From assembly GCF_003672135.1 (NCBI RefSeq), contig NC_039509.1:7698663-7762662 (forward strand): DNA of 64,000 nucleotides, written 5' to 3'. The stretch comes from Ooceraea biroi. Its lineage: Eukaryota; Arthropoda; Insecta; Hymenoptera; Formicidae. The position numbers were made by a program, and so were the translations under genes. Shown in pieces: positions 53,880 through 64,000 of this stretch; the first letter of the stretch is position 1, and each line of letters begins with the position of its first letter. The notes beneath the pieces were generated by a model. That model saw only the letters and a program-made list of their open reading frames with translations. It had not been told where the DNA came from and made no database searches.

Positions 53880-54959
53880 ATGGAGCGAACTCCGCCAGCT
53901 CAGAAGAAGATGCAGCCGGCTACGAAAGCGGCACTAGAGAACGCCACGTTGGAGCGGCTTCAGGAGGAGGCGATACGGTTTAAGATCCCTATCTCTGAAG
54001 ACCGTGAGGCGCTCATCAAAGCTATTCGGGCGCATCTCGACAAATGCGGACCGACGAACCTCCTAGAAGAGGGACAGGCGGCTGGAGGGCATCATCCCCG
54101 GCCGGGAGGAAGGCGCGGTTCAGCACCAACGTCGAACGTGTTGTTGGTCGACGCGCTGCAAGGGGCACTGACACAGATGTCGGCCGCTTTTGAGCAGCAG
54201 CAACGTTCCATCATGGAGCAGCAGCGTAAATTCATCGAGGGGCAACAAGCGTTGATGTCTCAGATGATGACGCAGTGGTCACTCCAGACGAGCACAAGTG
54301 GAAATGTGCGGGTGGACGGCGGTGAGACAGCGAGCAGCAGTCACACTGGCTCGTCCTCGACGCCGCACCAGACGCAAAGGACCCTGACCGGTAGACCGAC
54401 GGAAGGCCTCCCTGTGGGTAACGTCGTCAACTGGCTGGCTTCGCAGATTCCAGAATACGGAGGGTTGGCCGAGGAAAATGTCGAAGCCTGGATAAAAAGA
54501 GTGAATAAAGTAGCTCAGATACATGCAGCAACGGAAGGTGTCACTCTTTTAGCAGCCTCCAATAAGTTAGTGGGCGCCGCACGAAAATGGTACGACCTTC
54601 AAACGGGAGATACCATTTAGTCGTGGTCATACCTTCAGCGGGATCTTACGAAGATTTTCTTGCGAAGGATTCCGTTCTATAAACAGCTGCAGAAAGTCGA
54701 GAGTCGAAGGTGGAGTCACACAAAAGAATCCTTCAACGAGTACGTGATCGCCAAATTGGAGCTGATCCATCCGCTGAATTTGCCGGTGAAGGACACGATC
54801 CACCTGCTGATCGGCGGAATCGCCTCTACCTCCATGAGGGCGGTAGCGTTATCTGTGGCAGACGACACCCTGGACGGGTTTTTGGACCGAATGCGGACCA
54901 TCACGGAGGGTACTACGGAGACCGAGAAAAGACAGGCAAGTACGGTCCACTCAGCTTAG
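53880..54959 (+). pseudogene. Gypsy gag
   Basis: Starts at ATG 53,880 (MERTPPAQKK). The N-terminal part has SAP-like spacing (LERLQEEAIRFKIPISEDREALIKAI), then a glutamine-rich helix (EQQQRSIMEQQRKFIEGQQA). The capsid-like domain runs from about 54,420 (LVGAARKWYDLQTGD) past an in-frame TAG (54,618-54,620) to LIGGIASTSMRAVAL. A second in-frame TAG (54,957-54,959) precedes the zinc knuckles. The frame is otherwise continuous. The SAP resemblance is tentative. Confidence 0.8.
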
Positions 54960-56756
54960 AAGAAGGCCCCATGGCAGAAGGAAGAAACCTGCAGGAACTG
55001 CGGCAAAAAGGGTCACACGCACACGGTCTGCAAAGGGGAGCCTACCTGTTTTTATTGCAAAACGAAAGGTCATTGTCAGTACGAGTGCCCAATGGTGAAA
55101 CAGAAGGACGCGAGAGCGGCGATACTACAACGGCCAACGGCGGCAGTAGTCGCGGCGGTGGCAGAGGAGACCCCTGTTCAGGATATGGCGGCGGTGATGG
55201 CACCAGAGGCGGAGTCGAGCTTGGTAACGTCTGATCCGTATGTGAGAGTTACGTCGCTCGCGGGACATGATTGTAATTTATCCGCGTTAATCGACACCGG
55301 AAGCCCTGTATCGTTCATTAAGTACGACTCGTATAAGCGATATATAGAACCATCGGCAAAAGAGATGAATACGGTGACATGTAGATTGCGTAATTTAAGC
55401 GGAGAAACTTTGCGAGTGTAGGGTCGGTGCGCGCGCCCGTAACTCTTGGTTTATTGGGGAACAAGAAGTTCGAAATGGAATTATATGTGATTGACGGAAA
55501 GATGATGGAAGGGGATATGATAATTGGTCGAGAATTTTTGCAAAATGAAAGAATTACTTTTATTTACAAGTCGGAGTCGGATACAGATGATTTGAACGTG
55601 GCGATACGTTTATTCGAGAATCTTCCCCTAAATGTCGTTGAGGATTCAAAAGAAGAGTCTCTCGAGCAGCTCTTGGAATCCACGGAAATCGATTTCAATG
55701 ATCACGTTAAAGTTGGGCTGAAAAAACTAATAACAGACATACAGAATAGGAATGTTTCCCCAATAGACGATGGATACACTGTCAAAGTCCATTTGAAGGA
55801 CGAAACGGTATACACGTACGCGCCACGACGTATCACGCACGGGGAACGTATACAATTGAGGGAGATTACCGATGATCTGTTGCGTCGGGGAATTATCCAG
55901 CCCAGCAGATCGCCGTACTGCGCCTGCGTTATTCCTGTGAAAAAGAAAAACAGAAAGATTAGACTGTGCGTCGACCTGAGACCACTTAATAGCCGCGTAG
56001 TAAAACAAAAGTATTCGTTTACGCGAATTGAAGACTCCCTAGCGACCCTGAGTAACAAACGGGTATTTTCACTGCTTGATTTGAAAGATAGTTTCCACCA
56101 AATAAAGGTTCACAAGGACAGCGCACAATACTTCTCATTCGCGACCCCGGACGGGCAGTTCGAGTACGTATGTTTACCGTTTGGTTACTCGGAATCGCCG
56201 GCCGAGTTTCAGAAGCGGATTAAAGATATTCTTGATACGTTGATCCGGCAGGACAAAATAAGAGTATACGTCGACGATGTGTTGATACCTACAGAAACGG
56301 TCGAAGAGAATTTATCTATTCTGCGCGAGGTATTAGTCCTCTTGAAAAGCTACGGTTTTGAACTGAACTATGCGAAGTGTCAGTTTTTGAAACGCTTGGT
56401 GGAATTTTTAGGATACGTCATTGAGGACGGAAAAATAACGTTGAGCCCACGACACACCACCGTGGTTAGAGATTTTAGGCAACCGAGAACGGTTACTGAA
56501 GTTCAGCAATTCCTTGGGCTTGCCAGCTATTTTCGTAAATTTATTAGAGACTTTTCATTAAAGGCTAAGCCATTGCATAACTTACTGAAAAAAAAACGTC
56601 GACTTTGTTTTTGGTTCCGAATGTACGAAAGCGTTCGAGCAACTAAAAGAGGAACTGGCATCGTCCCCGGTACTCGCATTGTACGATCCATTAACCGAGA
56701 CCGAACTACATACGGATGCGTGTAGCAAAGGATTAGGTGCAATTTTGACCCAAAAG
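54960..56756 (+). pseudogene. Gypsy nucleocapsid, protease, reverse transcriptase, RNase H start
   Basis: Nucleocapsid: CRNCGKKGHTHTVC and CFYCKTKGHCQYEC (54,990-55,090). Protease: SALIDTGSPVSFIK (55,280-55,320). A stop at 55,419-55,421 and a shift to another frame follow. RT (55,760-56,560): RLCVDLRPLNS, FSLLDLKDSFHQI, FATPDGQFEYVCLPFGYSES and the catalytic RVYVDDVLIP (56,265-56,290). The frame changes again in the A run at 56,586-56,596. RNase H begins with LHTDACSKGLGAIL (first catalytic Asp, about 56,715) before an in-frame TAA at 56,757-56,759. Confidence 0.9.
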
Positions 56757-56759
56757 TAA

Positions 56760-58325
56760 AAGAATGGTTTGTGGTCTCCGGTCGCGTACTATAGCCAATC
56801 GACGAATCGGGCCGAGTCTAACTACCACTCTTTCGAACTCGAAATGCTAGCGATTGTGAAAGCCGTAGAACGGTTTCACATTTATTTATATGGGATTGAT
56901 TTCACCATTATCACGGACTGTAACGCGTTAGTTTACGCTGTAAATAAAGCGAACCTCAATCCTAGGATAGCCAGATGGACTCTCGCGTTGCAAGGTTATC
57001 GATTCAGAATGGTCCATCGATCAGGGAAACGGATGCCTCATGTGGATGCACTCAGTCGTAACGTTTGCTACGTTAACGCACTGCCACTGAAACGAAAGCT
57101 GGAATTTCGGCAGCTCTCCGATCCTAGGATTAAAAGTATAGCGAGCGAATTAGAAATTAAGGATAGCGATAAGTTTGAGCTCATTAACGGTTTAGTTTAT
57201 AAGAAATGTGACAATGGACCTAAATTTATGATACCGGAAAGTATGATCCCCAGCGTCCTCTGCACGTATCACGACGAGCTCGCTCATGTCGGCACAGAAA
57301 AGGTCTATCAAGGCATCGCAGTCAATTATTGGTTCCCGTCCATGCGTAGCCGCATACGTCAATACATAGAGAACTGCTTTACTTGCCTGATGGCGAATGA
57401 AGCGTCGAATCGATGGGAGGGCGAGACGAACTTGTACCCTGCGCCTAAAGCACCGATGGAAATCGTCCATGTGGATCACTTTGGACCACTGCAAGAATCA
57501 CCGGATGGTTATCGGCATATCTTAGTTGCGGTAGACGCGTTCACGAGATTCACCTGGTTGTTTCCAGTAAAGTCGACTACGTCGAAAGAAGTAATACAAA
57601 ACTTACGGTCTTTGTTTCAGACTTTCGGAAATCCCACGGAACTAGTCTCCGACAGAGGCACCGCGTTCTCCTCCAGCGAATTTAAAAATTGGGTAGACGG
57701 CCGCAGAGTACGTCACCGAATGGTCGCTGTTGCAGCCCCGTGGGCGAATGGACTCGTGGAGCGGGTTAACCGGTTTCTAAAAAGCTCGTTGTCAAAATTA
57801 GTAGAGACGCCGGCATCTTGGAAAGAAGATCTCGGAACGGTTCAATATCTAATTAACAACAGTTACCACGCGGTCACGAAGTCCAGCCCCGCGAAACTCC
57901 TGTTAGGATATGAACAGCGTAACCATACGGATTTTTCTTTCGTGGAATTCGTTAAAAGTCTAGCTGAAATAGAATCGGATCTTGTTAACGAACGATGCGC
58001 CGCGCGAGATCGTGCGTCACAAGCCACTGATCTAGTTAGAAAATACAATAAAATCTACCATGACAATCGATTCAAAAAACCGTCGATATACGAGGAAGGA
58101 AATTACCTTTTAATAAGAGATACCAGAGTGAATCCCGGTGAAAGCTTTAAGTTAAAAGCCAAGTATAAAGGGCCGTATGTGATCGCGAAATGTCTTGGCA
58201 ACAACCGTTACGTTGTTAAGGACATACCCGGCTTTAATATTACGGCTAGACCGTACAATTCTATCCTATCGTCGGATAAGCTCAAGCCGTGGATGAAGGA
58301 AATTTGTCCACCGGCCAGCAATTAA
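56760..58325 (+). pseudogene. Gypsy RNase H remainder and integrase
   Basis: A long open frame with no start codon of its own; it belongs to pol after the TAA at 56,757. RNase H: NYHSFELEMLAIVKAV (Glu) and FTIITDCNALVYAV (Asp). Integrase: an H2C2 zinc finger (HDELAHVGTEKVYQG, then CFTCLM, 57,270-57,390); the core with HVDHFGPLQ (first D, 57,471), ELVSDRGTAFSS (second D, 57,647) and NGLVERVNRFL (catalytic E, 57,755); and a C-terminal domain with YKGPYVIAKCLGNNRYVV. All catalytic residues are intact. Ends at TAA 58,323-58,325. Confidence 0.9.
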
Positions 58326-58689
58326 TAAGTTAAGTTAATTTTCGTTTCGAAAGATAGCCAAAGATATACGAAGTTTATGTTTCTCGATACTTTATCTCGT
58401 TATGGCTAAAAAGATTATTATTTCAGTTAATTGTTACATTATAGCGAAATCTAATAAGATTATTATTTCAGTTAATTATTACATTATAACGGAATCTTTA
58501 TGTGATACGGAGACAGGCGAACTCTTTACTCTTAAGGAAATGTGTATCGAGCGAAGACGGTAAAGCGTAATATAAAGAAAGTGTCAACCTACCTTGGCGG
58601 CGAGAAAATTTGTAGAACATCGGCTGGAATCACTGTTGCATAGAATAATTGTTGACCTCGAGACGAGGCAAATGTCAGAACGGCCGAGC
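58326..58689 (+). other. Gypsy 3' untranslated region with a 42-bp tandem duplication
   Basis: AAGATTATTATTTCAGTTAA and the following 22 bases occur twice (58,411-58,495). No env. No obvious polypurine tract touches the 3' LTR. Confidence 0.6.
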
Positions 58690-59018
58690 TGAAAGATATT
58701 TGCGGAGCAAGCCGTAGGATTGCGCTAGCGGCCTAACAGCTGATCATAGAGACGGCGCCGGAGCGGTCCGATCGCGCCGTAAACGCGCGTGCTCCGAAGT
58801 AACCGGAAGTGACGCCGAAATCGAGAAGGTTCGAGCAGAGGATTGTAGTCGTGACGATCCGCCGAATTCATCACTCTCCCGCGTGAAGGGAACCAAGCAC
58901 CACGGAGTTTTCGAGAGTCGCGCCGATAAGTCGAACTGTATCCAAATATATTGAAGTGTACGAAAAAGAATAAAGTCGAATATTTACAATTTAAAGTAAT
59001 CAAGTCGAATTCCTTACA
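58690..59018 (+). repeat. Gypsy 3' LTR
   Basis: Begins TGAAAGATATTTGCGG and ends TTCCTTACA; pairs with 53,445-53,773. Confidence 0.9.
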
Positions 59019-59150
59019 GGTATTTATGCAAACCAGAAAATCTATTACTTTTTATTATTACACTTTGGCCGATATTCATTGTTGATTCTTATTTAAGACC
59101 ATCTTAAGTACATTCATAAGATACTTGAATTGATACGAATGTTACGTCCA
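59019..59150. repeat. Left long inverted terminus (inner part)
   Basis: Continues 53,282-53,440 beyond the Gypsy insertion. It is inverted at 63,635-63,790 (shared phrases CACTTTGGCCGATATTCATT and AAGACCATCTTAAGTACAT). Confidence 0.8.
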
Positions 59151-59617
59151 GAGCTCCGTGAGCTCGAGGGAAGGGCGTAACACACTCCTCTCAAAATTTG
59201 AGACACTCGGTCTCAAAACTTGAGTCGAGCTGACTGCGAGTTCCGTCTGTAGGGTCAACGACCAAGGTCGATTTTACCCTTAGATTTGGAACAAGTCTGC
59301 TCGTTGGTCCCTTTTTAGGTAAGAGAATTTAATCTCTTTTACCTGGGATAGGACCTGTACGACCTGTTGTGGGAAGGGGAGTGATTGAGGTTTATTCAAA
59401 TAATTAGATTTTCCTTTTTCCTTAGAGAATTAACATATTATATTTGAAACGCAATAAAATACATAATAAAAAAATGATTATTTCTTTTTCCTTAAGGAAT
59501 TAATAATTATGTTCGCAAATAAAATACATAAGAAAAGAATAAAATACGCAGAATAAATACATCGATAAAATTTTTACATTGATGAAAAACTATTTATAAT
59601 TCTGACAATTATTTAAA
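59151..59617. other. Unassigned interior
   Basis: GC-richer start (GTTACGTCCAGAGCTCCGTG), then AT-rich DNA with repeated TTTCCTTARRGAATTAA near 59,410-59,510. No gene seen. Confidence 0.4.
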
Positions 59618-60316
59618 TTATGATATATTTAAAAAGAATTCTTGAATGAGGGACGCAGGGATTAGGACAGGATAACGGCGGTTTCTGGTGATGAGTGGTA
59701 CAACGGTGTCAGGGCCGGAATTGACAAGGGCGGCCCTTAAACTGGGAACGTCAATGGATCCAGGTCCGAGGATAAGGGCATTGGGTGGAAGGGGTATCGA
59801 ATAGGTGGGAAAAAGACCAAGGATGTGTTCTCGAAGGACTTCGAGACCACGCTCGTAAAAGGTTCTCAATACTTCTAAAGAAGGAAAGGATTGATCGGTT
59901 GTTATTGGTTCATCCTGATACTCTTTAGGTTCTGGTGAACCAATGGGTGAATACCAAGGGGCGGAGAGAACAGGGGAAGGGCACGGGGTAAAAGATGGAT
60001 TATCAGATATCTCCAAGGATGAAGATGAACAAGGAGAGGGTGGTGATAATTTCGAAAATGTACTGCTAGTAGAGGAAAAATCTAAACTAGGGGACCACGA
60101 ACGACTTCTTTTCCGCGGTGGCTCGCCCGTAGTCAGACGGTTTTCCTCTGAGTGTGGTTCCCGTGTATTATTTTGTTGAGAGGAACCCGAATCGTCGGAT
60201 CCACGTTTAGTGGGACGCACTTTAAAAGAAAGGAACAATCGCGTAAGTTCCAGTGAATTTCTATCGGTCGGAAGTCTCTCAAGGAGAAACAAATTCTCGT
60301 GGGTGAAACTATCTTA
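59618..60316 (-). CDS. Hypothetical Ser/Pro-rich protein or exon
   Basis: A minus-strand open frame from the stop near 60,317 to 59,618; there is no ATG at its beginning, so it is an exon or truncated gene (a splice acceptor ending AG lies near 60,319). The N-terminal part is basic. The middle is rich in Ser, Pro and Glu (KRSRSWSPSLDFSSTSSTFS). The C-terminal 90 residues look folded (VLRTFYERGLEVLREHILGL, ending PVLIPASLIQEFFLNIS). I do not recognise it. It sits inside the element bounded by the long inverted termini and may be one of its genes. Confidence 0.45.
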
Positions 60317-60932
60317 TAATTATTTCAAATTCCCTCACCAACAAGTACATTAAATATTAATATTTAATTAATAAATTTCGATGTAATATTATGATGAAAG
60401 CAGCAGTAACATTAGTAGAAACGTTATAATTTGATTGATGAATTAATTTCTCAATTAACGGTAAAATAATTACAAGTTTTTGTGTAAAGTAAAAAATTTC
60501 GCTTACTTTTAATACTGCAAATTAGTGCTGAGTTGCTACTGCTTCAGACCCAAAGGGAGGCGAGGGTGATGATTTGGCACACGTTCGCGTTTCTAGTTGA
60601 CTTGTATTTAGCGAAACTCCCGCACAGGCTTATTCCCAGCAAACACAGAATATAACTATATATTTCAGAAGTAACACGTAATATAACAGTTGTTGATGAA
60701 TTAATTTTTAATTGTTATACACTATTAATATTGAGGCTACATAATTTCCTTTTATAACTGTAATATTACTTTGTTTTAAAACTTTATTATAATTGTGTTA
60801 TTTCTTGGTTATAATAATATAACAGCAATATAAATTGAACATAACACGTGATATTACAAATGCTATATTATTATTACTTTGATGTTATACAACGTGTTAT
60901 ATAGAGATGTAATATTCATTTTATATTATATA

Positions 60933-62218
60933 TTGGGTCATTAAGTATGAAACTTTACAAATGTAAAAGCGCCATCTTTAACATTTGTTATCTCAAATTT
61001 GGCGCCAGACGTCAGTATCAGGTTAGGTTAGTGCGATAGATGTATGTTCGCTCTTCAAATGTCATATTTGTTTGTTCAAATATCTTCATTAGTTTTATTG
61101 GTGGATTCTTTTTTATAGAACTATGGAAAAGTCCAAAATTCGTGTGATTTATGAATATGAGTTCCGCCGTGGAACCACAGGGTCGGAGACAGCTCGTAAT
61201 ATCAACGCTGTATTTGGTGAAGGTTCAACTACTAAAGCAACGGTGGGCAATTGGTTCAAAAACTTCAGAGATGGAGATTTCAGCCTCGCTAATGAGCCAC
61301 GTGGAAGACCAAAGACGAAGGTGGATAATGATCACTTGAGAGCCGTAGTAGAGTCCGATCCATCTCAAAGTACACGTGAATTGGCATCGATATTCAATGT
61401 TTCCATACCCACCATATTGGTTCATTTAGCTGCAATTGGTAAGATAAAGAAGTTGGACAAATGGGTCCCGCACGAATTGACCGATGCGCAGCAGGTGCAA
61501 CGTCTAGAGGCTTCCCTTTCTTTGCTTTCCCGTCACAAAAATGGATCTTTTTTGAATCGAATTATGACCTGCGATGAAAAGTGGATACTCTACGACAATC
61601 GTAAACGCTCACATCAGTGGTTGAACGCTGATGAACCACCGAGACATCACGCGAAACTCAACATTACACAGAAGAAGCTTATGGTGACTGTTTGGTGGTC
61701 CAGGTCAGGTGTTATCTACTACAACTTTATGAAACCTGGTACATCGATAACGGCTGAAGTATATTGCAAGCAACTGGACGAAATGATACAACAACTTGCT
61801 ATTAAACAACCGAAATTGGTCAATCGGTCAATGCCAATCCTGTTGCATGATAATGCTCAACCGCACACTGCACGACTGACCGTGGCAAAGCTACAGGAGT
61901 TGGAATTGGAAACTCTCCGTCATCCACCATATTCACCAGATCTATCACCTACCGACTATCACTTCTTCCGGAATTTGGACAACTTGTTGGTGGGAAAATT
62001 CTTCAATTCTCAACAGGCAGTCGAAACAGCCTTCCGCGACTTCATCGATTCCCGTACTCCTGGCTTCTATAGTAGAGGCATAGACCAACTACCACTAAAA
62101 TGGCAGAAGTGTGTAGATAACATGGGCGCATACTTCGATTGAAAATAAATCATGTCCATGTGCCAAAAACTGCAAAAGTTTATGTTCTATTTGTAAAGTT
62201 TCATACTTAATGACCCAA
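60933..62218 (+). mobile_element. Intact mariner element (cecropia group, Hsmar1-like)
   Basis: 1286 bp, flanked by TA on both sides (60,931-60,932 and 62,219-62,220). The terminal repeats, 60,933-60,962 and 62,189-62,218, are perfect 30-bp inverted copies beginning TTGGGTCATTAAGTATGAA. The length and termini are those of a complete mariner. Confidence 0.95.
61123..62142 (+). CDS. mariner transposase, full length
   Basis: Cut-and-paste transposase of 339 residues with no break. N-terminal paired HTH domains: IRVIYEYEFRRGTTGSETAR, then QSTRELASIFNVSIPTI. Linker motif WVPHEL. The DD34D catalytic triad is complete: TCDEKWILYDN (first D), LLHDNAQPHTA (second D) and YSPDLSPTDYHFF (third D). The end, KCVDNMGAYFD, is the standard mariner C-terminus. 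The overall wording (NRKRSHQWL, LNITQKKLMVTVWWS) is close to what I recall of the Hsmar1/SETMAR branch. The ORF and both terminal repeats are intact, so the element may be active or was until recently. It lies inside the non-autonomous element 60,635-63,446. Confidence 0.95.
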   Translation: MEKSKIRVIYEYEFRRGTTGSETARNINAVFGEGSTTKATVGNWFKNFRDGDFSLANEPRGRPKTKVDNDHLRAVVESDPSQSTRELASIFNVSIPTILVHLAAIGKIKKLDKWVPHELTDAQQVQRLEASLSLLSRHKNGSFLNRIMTCDEKWILYDNRKRSHQWLNADEPPRHHAKLNITQKKLMVTVWWSRSGVIYYNFMKPGTSITAEVYCKQLDEMIQQLAIKQPKLVNRSMPILLHDNAQPHTARLTVAKLQELELETLRHPPYSPDLSPTDYHFFRNLDNLLVGKFFNSQQAVETAFRDFIDSRTPGFYSRGIDQLPLKWQKCVDNMGAYFD

Positions 62219-62319
62219 TATATTATAACATGAATATAACATATATATTTAAAATGTTGCCTCTTTTCGTTGTTGGCATCCTTGCGTTCTTTTCAGTTCT
62301 TGCTGGTTCTTTCATCGTG

Positions 62320-62880
62320 TCAGCGTGTTGTTGCGTGGTATGGAAGTGCTCTCTTTATCCAAAGTAATCCTTAATTTCTAACATTGATTAACAATAAGTA
62401 GGTATTATTATAAAGACTAACTATTTGTGCATATATTTTTACTAGTATTCTTTAACTTATTGCAGTTAACCTATGTATATGTAATTAAAATGGTGTAGTA
62501 GGTTATGTATGCAAAAGTCACATTGCAAGAATACAATACCGGTCGTCTTCACTTCTACCGAACATTTAGAAATGCTTATCATTATCAAATGTACACAACT
62601 CTAAAGATTGATAATGAAATTAAGTATTTCTAAATGCTCCGTAGAAGTGGAAATAACTCGGCGTTGCATTCTTGCGATGCGACTTTTGCATCTACTACCA
62701 TTTTACATATGCATAGATTAACTTCAATAAGTTAAAGAATACTGGTAAAATTATATGTACAAATATTTAGTTTTCTTTATAATATAATACTTATTTTGAA
62801 TACTTTTAATATTAATGTTACTGTTAGAAAAGATTACCTTGGATAAAGAGAACGCTTCCATAACACGCAACACACGCTGT
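62320..62880. repeat. Internal palindrome of the non-autonomous transposon
   Basis: The outer ends CAGCGTGTTGTTGCGTGG and the inverse near 62,862-62,879 pair. Pairing continues with mismatches to a centre near 62,600. Confidence 0.75.
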
Positions 62881-63018
62881 GTATATTTTATATGTATATG
62901 TTTAGAGTGCAAAATATAATATGATTAAATATTTATATTTTTCCCTTTCCTCTGGAAAAACTGCATCATTATAATAACTATAGCGTGATTGTCATTGTAT
63001 ATGTTACTATATTAACTT

Positions 63019-63150
63019 ATATATTTTATACATACTAATTCCAGGAAAGGTCTTTGAATTAATTTCGAGCGAAAGCAAATGAAATAGTTTGTTCTCGCTT
63101 AGAATTAATTCAAAGACCTTTTCTGGGATTAGTATGTATAAAATATATAT
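63019..63150. repeat. Subterminal palindrome of the non-autonomous transposon
   Basis: Arms with ATACTAATTCC and AAAGGTCTTTGAATTAATT, centre near 63,084. Position relative to the 3' terminus is comparable to the palindrome at 48,363-48,600 in the large relative. Confidence 0.8.
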
Positions 63151-63446
63151 TTTCATTCTACAGTTACTATTCAGTTACAAACAATATAACAGTAATATAA
63201 CAATTACATAATTTACATCACGATTATATATATGTTATATAATTATTCGCTAACTTTGTTAAGAGTATATAACATGTTACATACGTATTATATTCACGTT
63301 ATACAATTGTAACATGTGTGAGTAGGAATTTCCTACTAGGTAATCACTACTAACGTGTATATAACCTAGTACATCTATGTAATATTGCGTGTTACATTCC
63401 GTTTTATTACGGTAATGTAATAATTAATATACCCGTGTTTGCTGGG

Positions 63447-63634
63447 TGTGTATGTGAGACATTAGAGTTAAGTATAGAATAAGTGTAATTAACTACATTT
63501 GTACATATATTTTATGTATTTCGGCAAGTTGTTGTGTAAATTAGAGTCTAAGCAAATTATTGTAATGTTTAGATTATTTAAATATTAAGAATTTTTTATT
63601 CGGTTTAGTAGCGCCAAGTATTTTCAAAAAACAC
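63447..63634. other. Unassigned AT-rich spacer
   Basis: No gene or repeat partner recognised. Confidence 0.4.
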
Positions 63635-64000
63635 ATTTGTCTTGACATATTTATATATGTATATGTATTAAAATATTTATTCGTATCAATTCAAATATCT
63701 TATAAATGTACTTAAGATGGTCTTAAATAAGAATCAACAATGAATATCGGCCAAAGAGTAATAATAAAAAGTAATAGATTTTCTGGTTTGCATAAATACC
63801 CAACTAAAGTAATAGATTTTCTGGTTTGCATAAATACTCATTGTAGTTGGCGCAATATGTTAATATCATTAGTTTTGTAGAGTTCTTTTTTGAAAGAACT
63901 TCGGGTTTGAAAGATATCATTAGTTTTGTAGAGTTCTTTTTTGAAAGAACTTCGGGTTTGAAAGATATCATTAGTTTTGTAGTCCTTTTTTGAAAGAACT
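63635..64000. repeat. Right long inverted terminus with tandem subrepeats
   Basis: Inverse of 59,019-59,150 plus 53,282-53,440. Includes two 40-bp units (AAAGTAATAGATTTTCTGG) and at least three 52-bp units (ATATCATTAGTTTTGTAGAG...), the last cut by the window edge. Confidence 0.8.

Larger units (their letters stand above)
53441..59022 (+). mobile_element. Full-length Gypsy (Ty3) element with target-site duplication
   Basis: LTRs 53,445-53,773 and 58,690-59,018, both 329 bp, flanked by GGTA (53,441-53,444 and 59,019-59,022). The uninterrupted inverted copy of the target at about 63,805-63,830 confirms the empty site. The LTRs differ at about eleven positions (my count by eye, roughly 3%), including a TG-to-TA change at the left LTR's first dinucleotide. 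No env-like frame follows the integrase. Confidence 0.9.
60635..63446. mobile_element. Non-autonomous relative of the CCCAGCAAACAC transposon
   Basis: Begins CCCAGCAAACACAGAATATAA and ends GTGTTTGCTGGG, with subterminal similarity to 37,538-48,841 (right end: CTAGTACATCTRTGTTATATT-like). Without the mariner it is about 1.5 kb and has no coding sequence. It carries two internal palindromes (62,320-62,880 and 63,019-63,150). Confidence 0.75.

Overview
This is a eukaryotic, almost certainly insect, window built almost entirely of nested transposable elements. Introns with GT/AG borders, TATA-box promoters, AATAAA signals, insect-type BEL/Pao, Copia, Gypsy, LINE and mariner elements, and the absence of any bacterial operon all point that way. 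The mix of families (chromodomain integrase elements, a DUF4806 gene, GC-rich elements in an AT-rich background) fits a hymenopteran, most likely an ant; the species is inference only. No conserved single-copy host gene was recognised.

Layout. 1-2565: 5' part of a BEL/Pao element (minus strand) running off the left edge. 2.6-2.8 kb: SANT/MADF-like fragment. 3.62-6.72 kb: 3' part of a Copia element (minus). 7.05-9.78 kb: LINE with ORF1 and endonuclease but no reverse transcriptase (minus). 11.16-11.90 kb: LTR and gag start of a second Copia element (plus). The same element resumes collinearly at 34.41-37.02 kb and at 51.99-52.3 kb, so two large blocks were inserted into it or rearranged into it.

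The first block (11.9-34.4 kb) holds the most unusual object here: a giant palindrome with 7-kb arms (13.43-20.42 kb and 23.71-30.73 kb, centred near 23.67 kb). The left arm is interrupted by a 3.1-kb LINE. Each arm carries a degraded Polinton/Maverick- or adintovirus-like element: an integrase with a C-terminal chromodomain, the C-terminal end of a family B DNA polymerase, and a set of small TATA-driven, partly spliced genes of unknown function. These are separated by repeated promoter modules and repeated 3' modules. A BEL/Pao 3' end with an internally inverted pol segment (31.66-34.41 kb) closes the block.

The second block (37.02-51.99 kb) is dominated by an 11.3-kb two-gene DNA transposon (37,538-48,841; termini CCCAGCAAACAC, TA flanks). 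It has a Tnp2/EnSpm-like transposase (one stop, one frameshift) and an intact eight-exon DUF4806 gene. A 1.07-kb foldback and a 2.0-kb Tc1/mariner-superfamily element are nested in it. A GC-rich LTR-like segment and another foldback follow.

53.3-64 kb: an element with long inverted termini made of tandem subrepeats. It is interrupted by a complete but mutated Gypsy element (53,445-59,018, TSD GGTA) and by a non-autonomous relative of the 37.5-48.8 kb transposon (60,635-63,446). The latter carries an intact, full-length mariner (60,933-62,218).

How the parts work together: little here acts as a pathway. The intact coding units are the mariner transposase and the DUF4806 gene. The short genes in the palindrome arms are open, but their status is unknown. 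Everything else is broken by stops, frameshifts or truncation.
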